Below, piece by piece: positions 9,024 to 16,852 of a stretch of DNA of 64,000 nucleotides (the first letter of the stretch is position 1; each line of letters opens with the position of its first letter). The DNA is taken from assembly GCF_001990485.1 (NCBI RefSeq), contig NZ_LBFC01000018.1, positions 124,001 through 188,000 of the forward strand, in the 5' to 3' direction. The stretch comes from Thermosipho affectus (lineage in GTDB: Bacteria > Thermotogota > Thermotogae > Thermotogales > Fervidobacteriaceae). A program made the position numbers and the translations under genes. The notes beneath the pieces are model-generated. The model made no database searches, had not been told where the DNA came from, and saw only the letters and a list, made by a program, of their open reading frames with translations.

Positions 9024-9668
9024 TTAAAGATCAAAAGCTTCAACGTGGTAGTTTTCCTTGATAGTTACAACATAAAATCTAAATTCTTTTTCAAATGCGG
9101 CATTTACAAAAACAGTATGGTCATTTTCAAATTTTCCAAAGGATTCATGAATATGCCCAAAACAGTGAAGGATAGGTTTTTTCCACGAAACAAAATTTTT
9201 AATAGCAATACTTCCAAAGTTTTTCCCACGTGCATTATCTAGTATTCCATGAGGTGGAGCATGCGTTATAAAAATGAAAGGTTCTTCTGTATCAACCTCT
9301 CTTAAATCTTCCCATATGGTTTCTTCTGATACTTCTCTGTATGTTCCAAAACTTGTTGGAGGAACTTTGTCGTAAGCAAAAATATTTAATCCGTTTAATT
9401 TCATTTTTCCCCTTAGCATTCTTTCTCCATTGTAATCAAAAAGATCATCGTTTCCCAAAATAAAATATCCGTTGATTTCATCCATAAGGGGTAAAAATAC
9501 ATTTTCAAACCATTCTTTCTGGACTTTTTTTCTGTCTTCTCCGTAATTAATAATTTTGGGTGTTATGTCACCACAAACTATTGTTAAGTCAAAACATTTC
9601 CCGATTATCTTTAGTTTTTCCACGGCTATATATGAGCCGTGTATATCTGCTGTGAGAAGTATATTCAT
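9024..9668 (-). CDS. Metallophosphoesterase (calcineurin-like)
   Basis: 214 residues with all metal-site blocks of the calcineurin-like phosphoesterase fold: TADIHGS (Asp8, His10), CGDI, GNDD, THAPPHG and GHIHES. It would use two metal ions to cleave a phospho-mono- or diester in the cytoplasm; the substrate is unknown. The start is set at ATG 9668, preceded by AGAGGGG, rather than an in-frame codon at 9716 that overlaps the epimerase stop. It lies between the epimerase and two glycosyltransferases on the same strand, so it may act on a phosphorylated sugar or lipid carrier intermediate, or be a bystander. Confidence 0.85.
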   Translation of the reverse strand: MNILLTADIHGSYIAVEKLKIIGKCFDLTIVCGDITPKIINYGEDRKKVQKEWFENVFLPLMDEINGYFILGNDDLFDYNGERMLRGKMKLNGLNIFAYDKVPPTSFGTYREVSEETIWEDLREVDTEEPFIFITHAPPHGILDNARGKNFGSIAIKNFVSWKKPILHCFGHIHESFGKFENDHTVFVNAAFEKEFRFYVVTIKENYHVEAFDL

Positions 9669-9715
9669 AATATCCCCTCTTTTGTAATATATATATCTCT
9701 TTAGATGTATTTTCA

Positions 9716-10777
9716 TTAACTTTGATTATCAAAAAGAATTTTTAAAATGTCTTTTCTTGAATTTCCAGTACCATATATATCTTTGGGGTAAATTGTTTTT
9801 GTTTCTTCAAATGTTTTTTCATACAAGTTATTTTCGTTTGCAAGTTTGTTCCAGCCAAATTCTACTAACTCTCGCCATCCTGTATCAGGCATTAAGACTA
9901 TTGCTTGCTTTTTTGCAAAATAAGCTTCTTTCTGCAATCCTCCACTGTCGGTTATTATTTTCCATGAATTTTTTACTAGACCCATTAAATTTAGATAATC
10001 TAACGGTTGGATAATTGTTATATTTTCTAAATAATTTTCAAGACCAAACTCGACAATTCTTTTTTTTGTCCGCGGATGTATAGGAAAGATTATTTGTCTT
10101 TCTTTTGCTATTTTGTTTAAACTTTCAAGTATTTTTTTTAGTTTTTCTCTGTTATCAACATTAAAATCTCTGTGAAGTGTTAAAACAATGAATTCGCTTT
10201 CTTTTAGTTTCAGTTCGTTAAGTATTTCGTCTTTAAATTTTGGTTCCATTATTTTGTACAAATCGTACATAATATCCCCAACAAAATGAACACCGTTTGT
10301 TATGTTTTCTTTTTTTAAGTTTTCAACTGCAAGCTTACTTGAACAAAATAAGTATTTCGATATTCTATCGGTCAATACTCTGTTGATTTCTTCAGGCATA
10401 TCCTTTGGTTCTTGTCTTATACCTGCTTCAATATGTGCTATAGGTATTTTTAATTTTGCACCTACTATTGCTCCTGCAAGTGTAGTATTAGTATCTCCAT
10501 AAACAAGGATAACGTCTGGTTTTTCATTGATAACCACTTTTTCAAATTCAATCATTATTTTTCCCGTCATTTCTCCATGATTTCCAGAACCTACATTTAA
10601 GTAATAATCTGGATTTTTAATATCTAATTCTTTAAAAAAAACATCTGACATATTAAAATTATAATGTTGTCCAGAGTGAACTAGTATTTCCTTTATTTTA
10701 TACTTTTTCAATTCTTTGTGTATAATTGCTTCTTTTATAAACTGTGGTCTTGCTCCAACTAATGAGATTATTTTCAT
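9716..10777 (-). CDS. wecB: UDP-N-acetylglucosamine 2-epimerase (non-hydrolysing)
   Basis: 353 residues. The family signature runs SLVGARPQFIKEA, HSGQHYN, YGDTNTTLAGA, HIEAGIRQ, PEEINRVLTDRIS and TDSGGLQKEAYF, covering the UDP-binding and catalytic acidic residues. It interconverts UDP-GlcNAc and UDP-ManNAc, a donor for surface polysaccharide. It is the first gene of the minus-strand glycan block (10777 to 6638), with an extended -10 promoter at 10816-10808 and AAAGGAG before the ATG. A second, divergent copy is encoded at 16853-17920. This copy lacks the 'NL.dPFPEE' spacing of the other and looks closer to the archaeal-type branch. Confidence 0.9.
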   Translation of the reverse strand: MKIISLVGARPQFIKEAIIHKELKKYKIKEILVHSGQHYNFNMSDVFFKELDIKNPDYYLNVGSGNHGEMTGKIMIEFEKVVINEKPDVILVYGDTNTTLAGAIVGAKLKIPIAHIEAGIRQEPKDMPEEINRVLTDRISKYLFCSSKLAVENLKKENITNGVHFVGDIMYDLYKIMEPKFKDEILNELKLKESEFIVLTLHRDFNVDNREKLKKILESLNKIAKERQIIFPIHPRTKKRIVEFGLENYLENITIIQPLDYLNLMGLVKNSWKIITDSGGLQKEAYFAKKQAIVLMPDTGWRELVEFGWNKLANENNLYEKTFEETKTIYPKDIYGTGNSRKDILKILFDNQS

Positions 10778-10807
10778 AGCAATTCTCCTTTCTACTGTGC
10801 TAGAAAA

Positions 10808-10816
10808 ATTATATCA
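10808..10816 (-). promoter_or_regulatory. Extended -10 promoter of the minus-strand glycan operon
   Basis: Reading the minus strand, TGATATAAT occurs 31 bases before the wecB start. No convincing -35 is seen. The remaining part of this gap (10817-10994) is AT-rich and contains no gene or hairpin that I can support. Confidence 0.5.
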
Positions 10817-10994
10817 TATCCTTATTTTTGGTTTAAAAAGAGGACTTTGAGAAAAGAAAGGATACCGGTAAATATGAGTAAAGAAGTATGCAAAATCTTA
10901 AAGAGATGCAAATAAAATATAAGTCTATGTACAGAGAAGATATGGAAAAGAAAAAGCATAAAATTTTTAAACAACAAACGAGAAATGAGCTATA

Positions 10995-12563
10995 TTATTT
11001 TATAGTTTTATTTCTTCCTTGTTTTTTGGCTTTGTATAGCTTATTATCTGTTTCATTTAAAAGCTCTTTAATTGTGTTGTATTCGTTTATATTTCCCACA
11101 CCTATACTTATTGTAAGTTTAATGTTTTCCGGAAATTCCGTGTTTTCCACTTTTTTTCTCAATTTTTCTGCTATATTATAAGCGCCTTGTAAGTCTGTTT
11201 CTGGAAGAATTATTAAAAATTCCTCTCCTCCCCATCTAGATGGTATATCGGTTTTTCTTAATGTATTTTTGAATATATTTGCAAGTTTTTCTAAAACTTT
11301 GTCTCCAACAAGGTGACCATATGTATCGTTGATATTCTTGAATTTATCTATATCTATCAGCAGAATAGAAAAAGTTTTTCCATATTTTTGGAAATTATAG
11401 TATACTCTATTTAATTCTTCGTCTGTTTTATGTCTGTTGTATAACCCTGTTAGTTTGTCTTTAATTGATAATTCTTTAAGTTTTTCGTTTAGCTGTGAAA
11501 GTTCTATATTTTTCTTGTAAAGTTCAGTTTGTGTTATCTTTTCAATTTCGTTTGCGATAATTCCTATTTCGTTATTTGGATAATCTGTTTTTTTTAGTTT
11601 TCTATTATTTGTTATATTAATAACGTTTTCTTTTAAAGAGATAAGTGGATTGATAATCTTTTTTCTTGCAATAGAACTTATCCACATTCCCATGAATATA
11701 GATGTTATTATTACAAAAGAAAATGCAAAAAGAATTTTTAAGAAAATTTTTAGAAGAATTTCTCTTTTATCAACAGCAGTAATAACAGTCCAACCTACGG
11801 TTGGGAGATTTGTGTAATAGGCTATTTTATTTTGGTTTTTGAATTTATATTCGAAATTTCCAAATGCATATGAGAATTTTATGTCCTTATTTGTTAAATC
11901 ATTAAACTTTTTAAAAAGAAGAGATTTTTTTGGATGGAAAATAATTATTCCATCTTTAATTATATAGCTATACAGACTTTTGAATTTTTCATCTTTTTTA
12001 TTTATAAGTTGATTTATTTGGTCTAAGTTGGTATCTATTGATATTACTCCAGAGATCTTTTTGTTGTGATATAATGCTTTACTAATGGATATCAACCATT
12101 CACCTGTTTTTATCTCTTTATATGGTATTCCTTTTGAAGTATTTGGAGCGTTGATAACAGCTTCCACATACCAAGGCCTTATTCTTGGATCAAATCCTAT
12201 AGGTGGAGTATAACCATTTATGATTAGACTGCCATCTGAATAACCAGAATATATGTAATTTATATTTTTATCTTCTTCTTGTACTTTTTTGTATAAATAT
12301 TGTACCTTTTTTTTAGATATATCGTCTTTTGGATATTTTATTTCATCGATTTCACTCAATGTATTTAATAAAATTAAAAATTTTTGAAAATAACCTTCGA
12401 TGTAATTTGAAATTGCACTATTTTTTTGCATTATTATTCTCTTTGTATAGGAAAATTCCGAATCAAATAGAATGATGACAATGAATATTCCAAAAATTAA
12501 TGTTATAATAACACTTAAAATAACGGAAAAAAAGAAAAAGTCCCTTTTTATACTTTTCGACAT
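10995..12563 (-). CDS. Cache-domain diguanylate cyclase (GGDEF)
   Basis: 522 residues. A transmembrane helix (about 10-33) is followed by an extracytoplasmic double-Cache sensor (about 35-270, with GFDPRIRPWYVEAV typical of dCache), a second helix (about 275-297), a HAMP-like linker and a GGDEF domain from about 355. The active site reads GGEEF, a functional variant. RKTD five residues before it forms an intact inhibitory RxxD site. It would make cyclic di-GMP from GTP in response to a small external ligand. It follows the sugar importer genes on the same strand but has its own extended -10 element at 12601-12593. The ligand is unknown; proximity suggests a sugar or related compound. Confidence 0.9.
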   Translation of the reverse strand: MSKSIKRDFFFFSVILSVIITLIFGIFIVIILFDSEFSYTKRIIMQKNSAISNYIEGYFQKFLILLNTLSEIDEIKYPKDDISKKKVQYLYKKVQEEDKNINYIYSGYSDGSLIINGYTPPIGFDPRIRPWYVEAVINAPNTSKGIPYKEIKTGEWLISISKALYHNKKISGVISIDTNLDQINQLINKKDEKFKSLYSYIIKDGIIIFHPKKSLLFKKFNDLTNKDIKFSYAFGNFEYKFKNQNKIAYYTNLPTVGWTVITAVDKREILLKIFLKILFAFSFVIITSIFMGMWISSIARKKIINPLISLKENVINITNNRKLKKTDYPNNEIGIIANEIEKITQTELYKKNIELSQLNEKLKELSIKDKLTGLYNRHKTDEELNRVYYNFQKYGKTFSILLIDIDKFKNINDTYGHLVGDKVLEKLANIFKNTLRKTDIPSRWGGEEFLIILPETDLQGAYNIAEKLRKKVENTEFPENIKLTISIGVGNINEYNTIKELLNETDNKLYKAKKQGRNKTIK

Positions 12564-12592
12564 TTTTATCCCCTTTATATAAATTTTTTCTA

Positions 12593-12601
12593 ATTATATC
12601 A
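12593..12601 (-). promoter_or_regulatory. Extended -10 promoter overlapping a stop codon
   Basis: On the minus strand TGATATAAT begins with the TGA stop codon of the upstream permease gene and lies 30 bases before the cyclase ATG. This gives the cyclase a promoter of its own inside the transporter operon. Confidence 0.45.
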
Positions 12602-13408
12602 TTCTTTAACAGAGCCTGCAAGTAAACCACGGATAAAATATTTTCCTAGTAATACGTATATAATTATGGTAGGAAGTGCCGTGATTATTGCACCAGCCAT
12701 TTGCACATTCCATTCTACTACTTGACTTCCAGCTAAGTTAACTAATGCTACGGTAATAGGTTGCTTTGCGGGATTGCTTGTGACTGTTACTGCAAAGAGA
12801 AATTCATTCCATATACTGGTAAATTGCCAGATTATTACTACAACAAATGCTGGAATTGAAATGGGAAAAAGTACTTTTGAATAAGTTTTAAAAAATCCTG
12901 CACCGTCCATGTATGCAGCTTCTACTAGTTCATTTGGAACTTCGCTGTAATAATTTCTAAATATTAATGTAGTAATGGGAATACCGTATACTATGTGGAC
13001 TATTATAAGTCCTGTAATTGTTCCATAGAGATTGATTTTTTGCAAGAAACGAATTAGAGGAAATAACACGCTTTGATATGGAATAAACATTCCAAATAAT
13101 ATAAGTGCAAATACTATATTTGCCCCTTTAAATCTAACTTTTGAAAACACATAACCATTTATCGAACCGATAAACGCGGATATTATAGTTGCGGGTATAG
13201 TAAGATAAAAACTGTTTTTTAAATTAGGTAACAACTTTTGAAAAGCCTTTATTATTCCTCTTAATGACCAATGTTGCGGTAAATTCCACATATCAGAGAC
13301 ACCTATTTCATTAAGTGGTTTAAATGTAGTGGCAAGTAGAACGTAAAGTGGTGTTATTATGTAAATTGCGATAATTACTAGGAAAAAATATGAGAAGAAC
13401 TTTTTCAT
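12599..13408 (-). CDS. Sugar ABC transporter permease, MalG/CUT1 type
   Basis: 269 residues with six predicted membrane helices. The EAA loop that docks on the ATPase reads EAAYMDGAGFFKTYSKVLFP near residues 165-185. The first helix (FFLVIIAIYIITPLYVLLATTF) is typical of MalG-like subunits. It pairs with the MalF-like subunit encoded just upstream, overlapping it by ATGA. The ATG at 13408 follows GAGGTG. Together with the binding protein it forms a CUT1 importer for monosaccharide or oligosaccharide. No ATPase gene is nearby, so a shared MsmK/UgpC-type ATPase encoded elsewhere is likely, as is common for this class. Confidence 0.9.
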   Translation of the reverse strand: MKKFFSYFFLVIIAIYIITPLYVLLATTFKPLNEIGVSDMWNLPQHWSLRGIIKAFQKLLPNLKNSFYLTIPATIISAFIGSINGYVFSKVRFKGANIVFALILFGMFIPYQSVLFPLIRFLQKINLYGTITGLIIVHIVYGIPITTLIFRNYYSEVPNELVEAAYMDGAGFFKTYSKVLFPISIPAFVVVIIWQFTSIWNEFLFAVTVTSNPAKQPITVALVNLAGSQVVEWNVQMAGAIITALPTIIIYVLLGKYFIRGLLAGSVKE

Positions 13409-14325
13409 CTTTTTTCACCTCGCAAGTTTGTAACAAGGTATGGAATAATAACAACTGCTACAAACAAAAGCATTATTATTGCTATTGCAGAGCCCAATGC
13501 GTATCGGTTACTTCTAAACGTAAGTTCAAACATATAAATTGCAGGAACGTCTGTGACAAAATTAGGGCCACTTCCCGTCATGGCAAACACTAGATCAAAT
13601 ATTTTAAGGGATATATGTCCAAGAATAATAAAAGCACTGAGTGTAATTGGTGTTAAAAGAGGCATTTTAACTTTCCAGAAGATTTTCCACTCTGATGCAC
13701 CATCTACCTTTGCAGCTTCTATAATATCGTTTGGAATACCTCTTAATCCCGCAAGGTACATGGCCATTGTATATCCAGAAAGTTGCCACATTGCAGCTAT
13801 TATCACTGGAATTAACGCAACGTTAAATTTACCTATAGTTTGAGTGCTTGTATACCATCCCCACATTAATTTATCAAGTCCCAATTTGTGTAAGAGAAGG
13901 TTTAGCCCTTGGGGATTTGATGGGATATTTCCAGGTGCAAAAATCCAACTCCAAACCGTTCCGGTAACAACAAATGAAATAGCCATTGGAAATAAAAATA
14001 GATTTTGGAACCATCTAGAACCTTTAAGCCCTTTATCTACCAGTATGGCCATGATTATACCAAGACTTATTGTACCAAAGAGAAAAAATATTGTAAAAAA
14101 CAATGTATTCCATAAATCCGTTTGAAACCTGCTATCTTGAAATAGTCTTATGTAATTTCTAAGTCCTACAAATTTGTATTGACCTCTTAGTAGTGCGGAA
14201 AAACTATTCCAATTTGAAAAAGAAGTTCTAGCAGTCCAACTAATAAAGCCATATACGAAAATCGCTATAGCGATAATAGAAGGCAAAATAACAAAAATGC
14301 CAATTAGTAAGTTTTTCTTTTTCAC
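13405..14325 (-). CDS. Sugar ABC transporter permease, MalF/CUT1 type
   Basis: About 306 residues, six helices, with the EAA loop EAAKVDGASEWKIFWKVKMP near residues 200-220. It forms the heterodimeric channel with the MalG-like subunit. I choose GTG 14325 because the TTGAGGTG ribosome binding site overlaps the earlier in-frame GTG at 14334. It lies just past an intrinsic terminator that follows the binding-protein gene, so permeases would be made from partial readthrough, the usual way of producing less permease than binding protein. Substrate specificity is inferred from the binding protein. Confidence 0.88.
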   Translation of the reverse strand: MKKKNLLIGIFVILPSIIAIAIFVYGFISWTARTSFSNWNSFSALLRGQYKFVGLRNYIRLFQDSRFQTDLWNTLFFTIFFLFGTISLGIIMAILVDKGLKGSRWFQNLFLFPMAISFVVTGTVWSWIFAPGNIPSNPQGLNLLLHKLGLDKLMWGWYTSTQTIGKFNVALIPVIIAAMWQLSGYTMAMYLAGLRGIPNDIIEAAKVDGASEWKIFWKVKMPLLTPITLSAFIILGHISLKIFDLVFAMTGSGPNFVTDVPAIYMFELTFRSNRYALGSAIAIIMLLFVAVVIIPYLVTNLRGEKR

Positions 14326-14336
14326 GATTTTCACCT

Positions 14337-14361
14337 CAAAAAAGCGGGGCTTTATGCCCCG
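14337..14361 (-). terminator. Attenuating terminator between binding protein and permeases
   Basis: On the minus strand a perfect 6-bp GC stem (CGGGGC / GCCCCG at 14361-14345) with a 5-base loop is followed by six T residues. It starts immediately after the binding-protein stop codon and lies before the permease ribosome binding site, so it probably limits permease expression. Confidence 0.8.
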
Positions 14362-15609
14362 TTAATCTGTTACGTATCCATTATCTTCTGCTATCCACAA
14401 AATTTCTTTAAAGGTTTTTTCGACATTTTGCTTGGTTACAAAGATATTAATAGCATCCATTAATGCTGTTACGAAAGCCTCAGGAGCAGCAGAACCATGA
14501 ATAATGGAAGGTGTAATTGCCTTTGTTGAAAAATCGTCCATAGACCATTTTAGATAAACATCGTATTTTGATTTATCTGCATCAATTCTTGCTGGGATAG
14601 AGCCTTTAATAGGATTGAAAGTATCTTGTGCTTCAACAGATGCTAGTAATTTTATCCATTTAATTGCATTTTCTCTGTGTGGTGCATTTTTTGGAAGGCC
14701 AAATGTGTCGGAGACGAGCATAAATGCATTTTGAGTGTCTGGAAGTGCAAACCATCCAAAATCCTCACCTGGTTTCCAATTCAATGTTTTAAGATAGCCT
14801 TCGGCCCAGTCTCCCATCATATTACAGAAAGCTTTTCCTTCAAAGAGCATTCTTGTGGCGTCTTGCCATGTTAACGCGGAGTGATCAGAGTTTACGTATT
14901 TTAGTACATCTTTAAATATTAACAGGGCTTGTCTTATATCTGGATCGTTGAATGATGCTTTTCCCTTCCACAAGTTATTGTACTTTTCAGGACCAAGTTG
15001 TGATAACATAATACTTTCAAATAAGTGAAGGGACGTCCATTTGTTCTTATCTCCCAATGAGATTCCAACGTATCCCATCTTTTGCGCTTTGTCAAGATAT
15101 GACAAGAATTCAGGCCAGGTTGCAGGTGCTTTTTTCATACCGATTTTTTTGGCAATTTCTTTGTTGTAAAATACAACATTTGCTCTGTGGACATTTACTG
15201 GAACAGAATATATTTCTCCTTTGTAGCTTACAATGTCTATTAAATCTTTTGGGAATTTGTCGTATGCGCCTATCTCCTTTAAAATCCAAGTTATTGGTTC
15301 CATAAGGCCTGGGATTACATATGTATCTGTAAGCTCCATACCGGCGTGTACTTGGAAAGAATCAGGAGGGTTTTTACCGAGCATTCTTGTTTTAAGAACT
15401 GCTTTTGCATTTGTACCAGCGCCCCCTGCAACTGCAGCGTTTATTATTTTTATATCTGGGTAATATTTGTGGAAAAGGTTAAATAAAGCCTGTAACCCTT
15501 CAGCTTCTCCTCCGCCTGTCCACCAGCTAAATACTTCTAAGATATTTTCTTGTGAAAATACACTTAAAGATAATAAAATCGATAAAAATAATATAACAAA
15601 TTTTTTCAT
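14362..15609 (-). CDS. Glucose/galactose-type ABC transporter substrate-binding protein
   Basis: 415 residues with an N-terminal signal peptide (MKKFVILFLSILLSLSVFSQ, cleavage after about residue 19). The mature part closely follows the pattern I recall for Thermus glucose/galactose-binding protein: EVFSWWTGGGEAEGL, VAGGAGTNAKAVLKTRML, PPDSFQVHAGMEL, VPVNVHRANVVFY, GDWAEGYLK and SDTFGLPKNAPHRENA. Tryptophans and His residues in those blocks line the sugar pocket in the family. It delivers sugar to the two adjacent permeases. ATG 15609 follows AAAGGAGGTGG. An extended -10 element lies at 15649-15641, and AGTGTC repeats flank it, possibly an operator. Confidence 0.88.
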   Translation of the reverse strand: MKKFVILFLSILLSLSVFSQENILEVFSWWTGGGEAEGLQALFNLFHKYYPDIKIINAAVAGGAGTNAKAVLKTRMLGKNPPDSFQVHAGMELTDTYVIPGLMEPITWILKEIGAYDKFPKDLIDIVSYKGEIYSVPVNVHRANVVFYNKEIAKKIGMKKAPATWPEFLSYLDKAQKMGYVGISLGDKNKWTSLHLFESIMLSQLGPEKYNNLWKGKASFNDPDIRQALLIFKDVLKYVNSDHSALTWQDATRMLFEGKAFCNMMGDWAEGYLKTLNWKPGEDFGWFALPDTQNAFMLVSDTFGLPKNAPHRENAIKWIKLLASVEAQDTFNPIKGSIPARIDADKSKYDVYLKWSMDDFSTKAITPSIIHGSAAPEAFVTALMDAINIFVTKQNVEKTFKEILWIAEDNGYVTD

Positions 15610-15640
15610 ACTTCCACCTCCTTTTTAGTGTCTTAAGTTT

Positions 15641-15649
15641 ATTTTAACA
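15641..15649 (-). promoter_or_regulatory. Extended -10 promoter of the sugar importer operon
   Basis: On the minus strand TGTTAAAAT lies 32 bases before the binding-protein start. Two direct copies of AGTGTC on the plus strand (15627-15632 and 15653-15658) flank it and could bind a regulator; that part is speculative. Confidence 0.4.
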
Positions 15650-15747
15650 TTCAGTGTCAAAAAGTAATTCTGGTGTAAAAAGAAGAATTTGTTTAATTTT
15701 TGGTATTAATTGAATATAGTTAGTGGTATTTAGTAAAAATAATTTTA

Positions 15748-15756
15748 TGGTAAAAT
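15748..15756 (+). promoter_or_regulatory. Extended -10 promoter of the MFS/wecB operon
   Basis: TGGTAAAAT lies 20 bases before the GTG start at 15776, followed by AAAGGAGGG. It is the likely start for the three plus-strand genes ending at 19289. Confidence 0.45.
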
Positions 15757-15775
15757 AATGTAAAGGAGGGATATT

Positions 15776-16846
15776 GTGGCTTTCATATTTTTTAATATTT
15801 TTGTGGCGGCGCTAATTGCTACATCTATAGCTCCTTTGATGCCGATATTTCAGGAAAAATTCGGTATCTCCATTTTTTTGTCGTCGTTTATTCCAGTTTT
15901 AAATACAATTGGAAGTATTACTTTTTCGTTTGTTTCGTCTTTTTTAATAAATAAAATCGGTATAAAAAGGTTAAATATAATATCTTACGGTTTTGTTTTC
16001 TTTTCTTTGGTTTCGTTAGCTTTTTTTAAAAGTTTGGAAATGTCTTTATTTTCATTTTTTTTGCTTGGGGCGGGAAATTCTATTTTATTTACAACTTCTA
16101 CTACTCTTTTAACACATTTGGAAAATCCAAAATTTGGTTTTCTACATGGTTTTTTCGGACTTGGTGGAATACTTTCGCCTATTATAATTTCAATGTTATT
16201 AAGATTTAATATTTCATATCGCTTCTTGTACATATTGTATTCTTTACTTGTTATTTTATTATTTATTTGGAATTTTCTTAAAGAAATCCCCTTTTTACAA
16301 AGGGAAACTACAGTAACTAAGACAATTTTTAAACCTATATTTTTGATTTCTATATTATCTTTTTTGGTTTATGCGGGGAGTGAGATAAGTACGGTAACAT
16401 GGGCATCTAACTTGTTTTTAAGTTTTGGATATTCGAAAGAAAAAGCATCGTTATTTTTGGGTATATTTTGGTTTTTGTTTACGCTATCAAGATTTATGAT
16501 GGAGTTTTTTCTGAAACTATTTAATGAGAGGAAATTGATTTCTTTGTTTTCCGTTTTTTCTGCGCTTTTTCTTTTATTTACATTGTTGTTTAAAATGTAC
16601 TTTTTCTTTTTCTTGTTTGGATTTTCAATGGGATGTATTTTTCCTCTTATACAGAGAAGGGCAAATATGAGTTTACAAAAAGAAGAAGTAGGTTTTTTAA
16701 ATGGTGTTACATATGCCACAACGGGTATAGGTTCACTTTTATTTGTTTCATTAATGGGATATATTTCAAACTATAGTATTAGTAGTATGTTTGTTTTACC
16801 TGTTTTTGGTCTTTTAGTTGTTGCTATAATACAGCTTAAGGGGTGA
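15776..16846 (+). CDS. MFS transporter
   Basis: 356 residues with about 12 membrane helices. The pattern IGIKRLN between helices 2 and 3, and FLHGFFGLGGILSPII in helix 5, resemble sugar-type major facilitator carriers (FucP-like or related). It is short for the family (usually about 390-420), with compact loops. It starts with GTG after AAAGGAGGG. It is first in an operon with a UDP-GlcNAc 2-epimerase and a TPR-glycosyltransferase, and is divergent from the glucose-type importer, so a sugar or glycan precursor is a plausible but unproven substrate. Confidence 0.75.
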   Translation: MAFIFFNIFVAALIATSIAPLMPIFQEKFGISIFLSSFIPVLNTIGSITFSFVSSFLINKIGIKRLNIISYGFVFFSLVSLAFFKSLEMSLFSFFLLGAGNSILFTTSTTLLTHLENPKFGFLHGFFGLGGILSPIIISMLLRFNISYRFLYILYSLLVILLFIWNFLKEIPFLQRETTVTKTIFKPIFLISILSFLVYAGSEISTVTWASNLFLSFGYSKEKASLFLGIFWFLFTLSRFMMEFFLKLFNERKLISLFSVFSALFLLFTLLFKMYFFFFLFGFSMGCIFPLIQRRANMSLQKEEVGFLNGVTYATTGIGSLLFVSLMGYISNYSISSMFVLPVFGLLVVAIIQLKG

Positions 16847-16852
16847 TAAAAA

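Noticed and set aside
10888-11181. A 97-codon plus-strand frame overlapping the end of the Cache cyclase
   Set aside because: Its second half is antisense to the GGDEF domain. The first 35 codons lie in a gap and could be a gene remnant, but there is no ribosome binding site or recognised homology.
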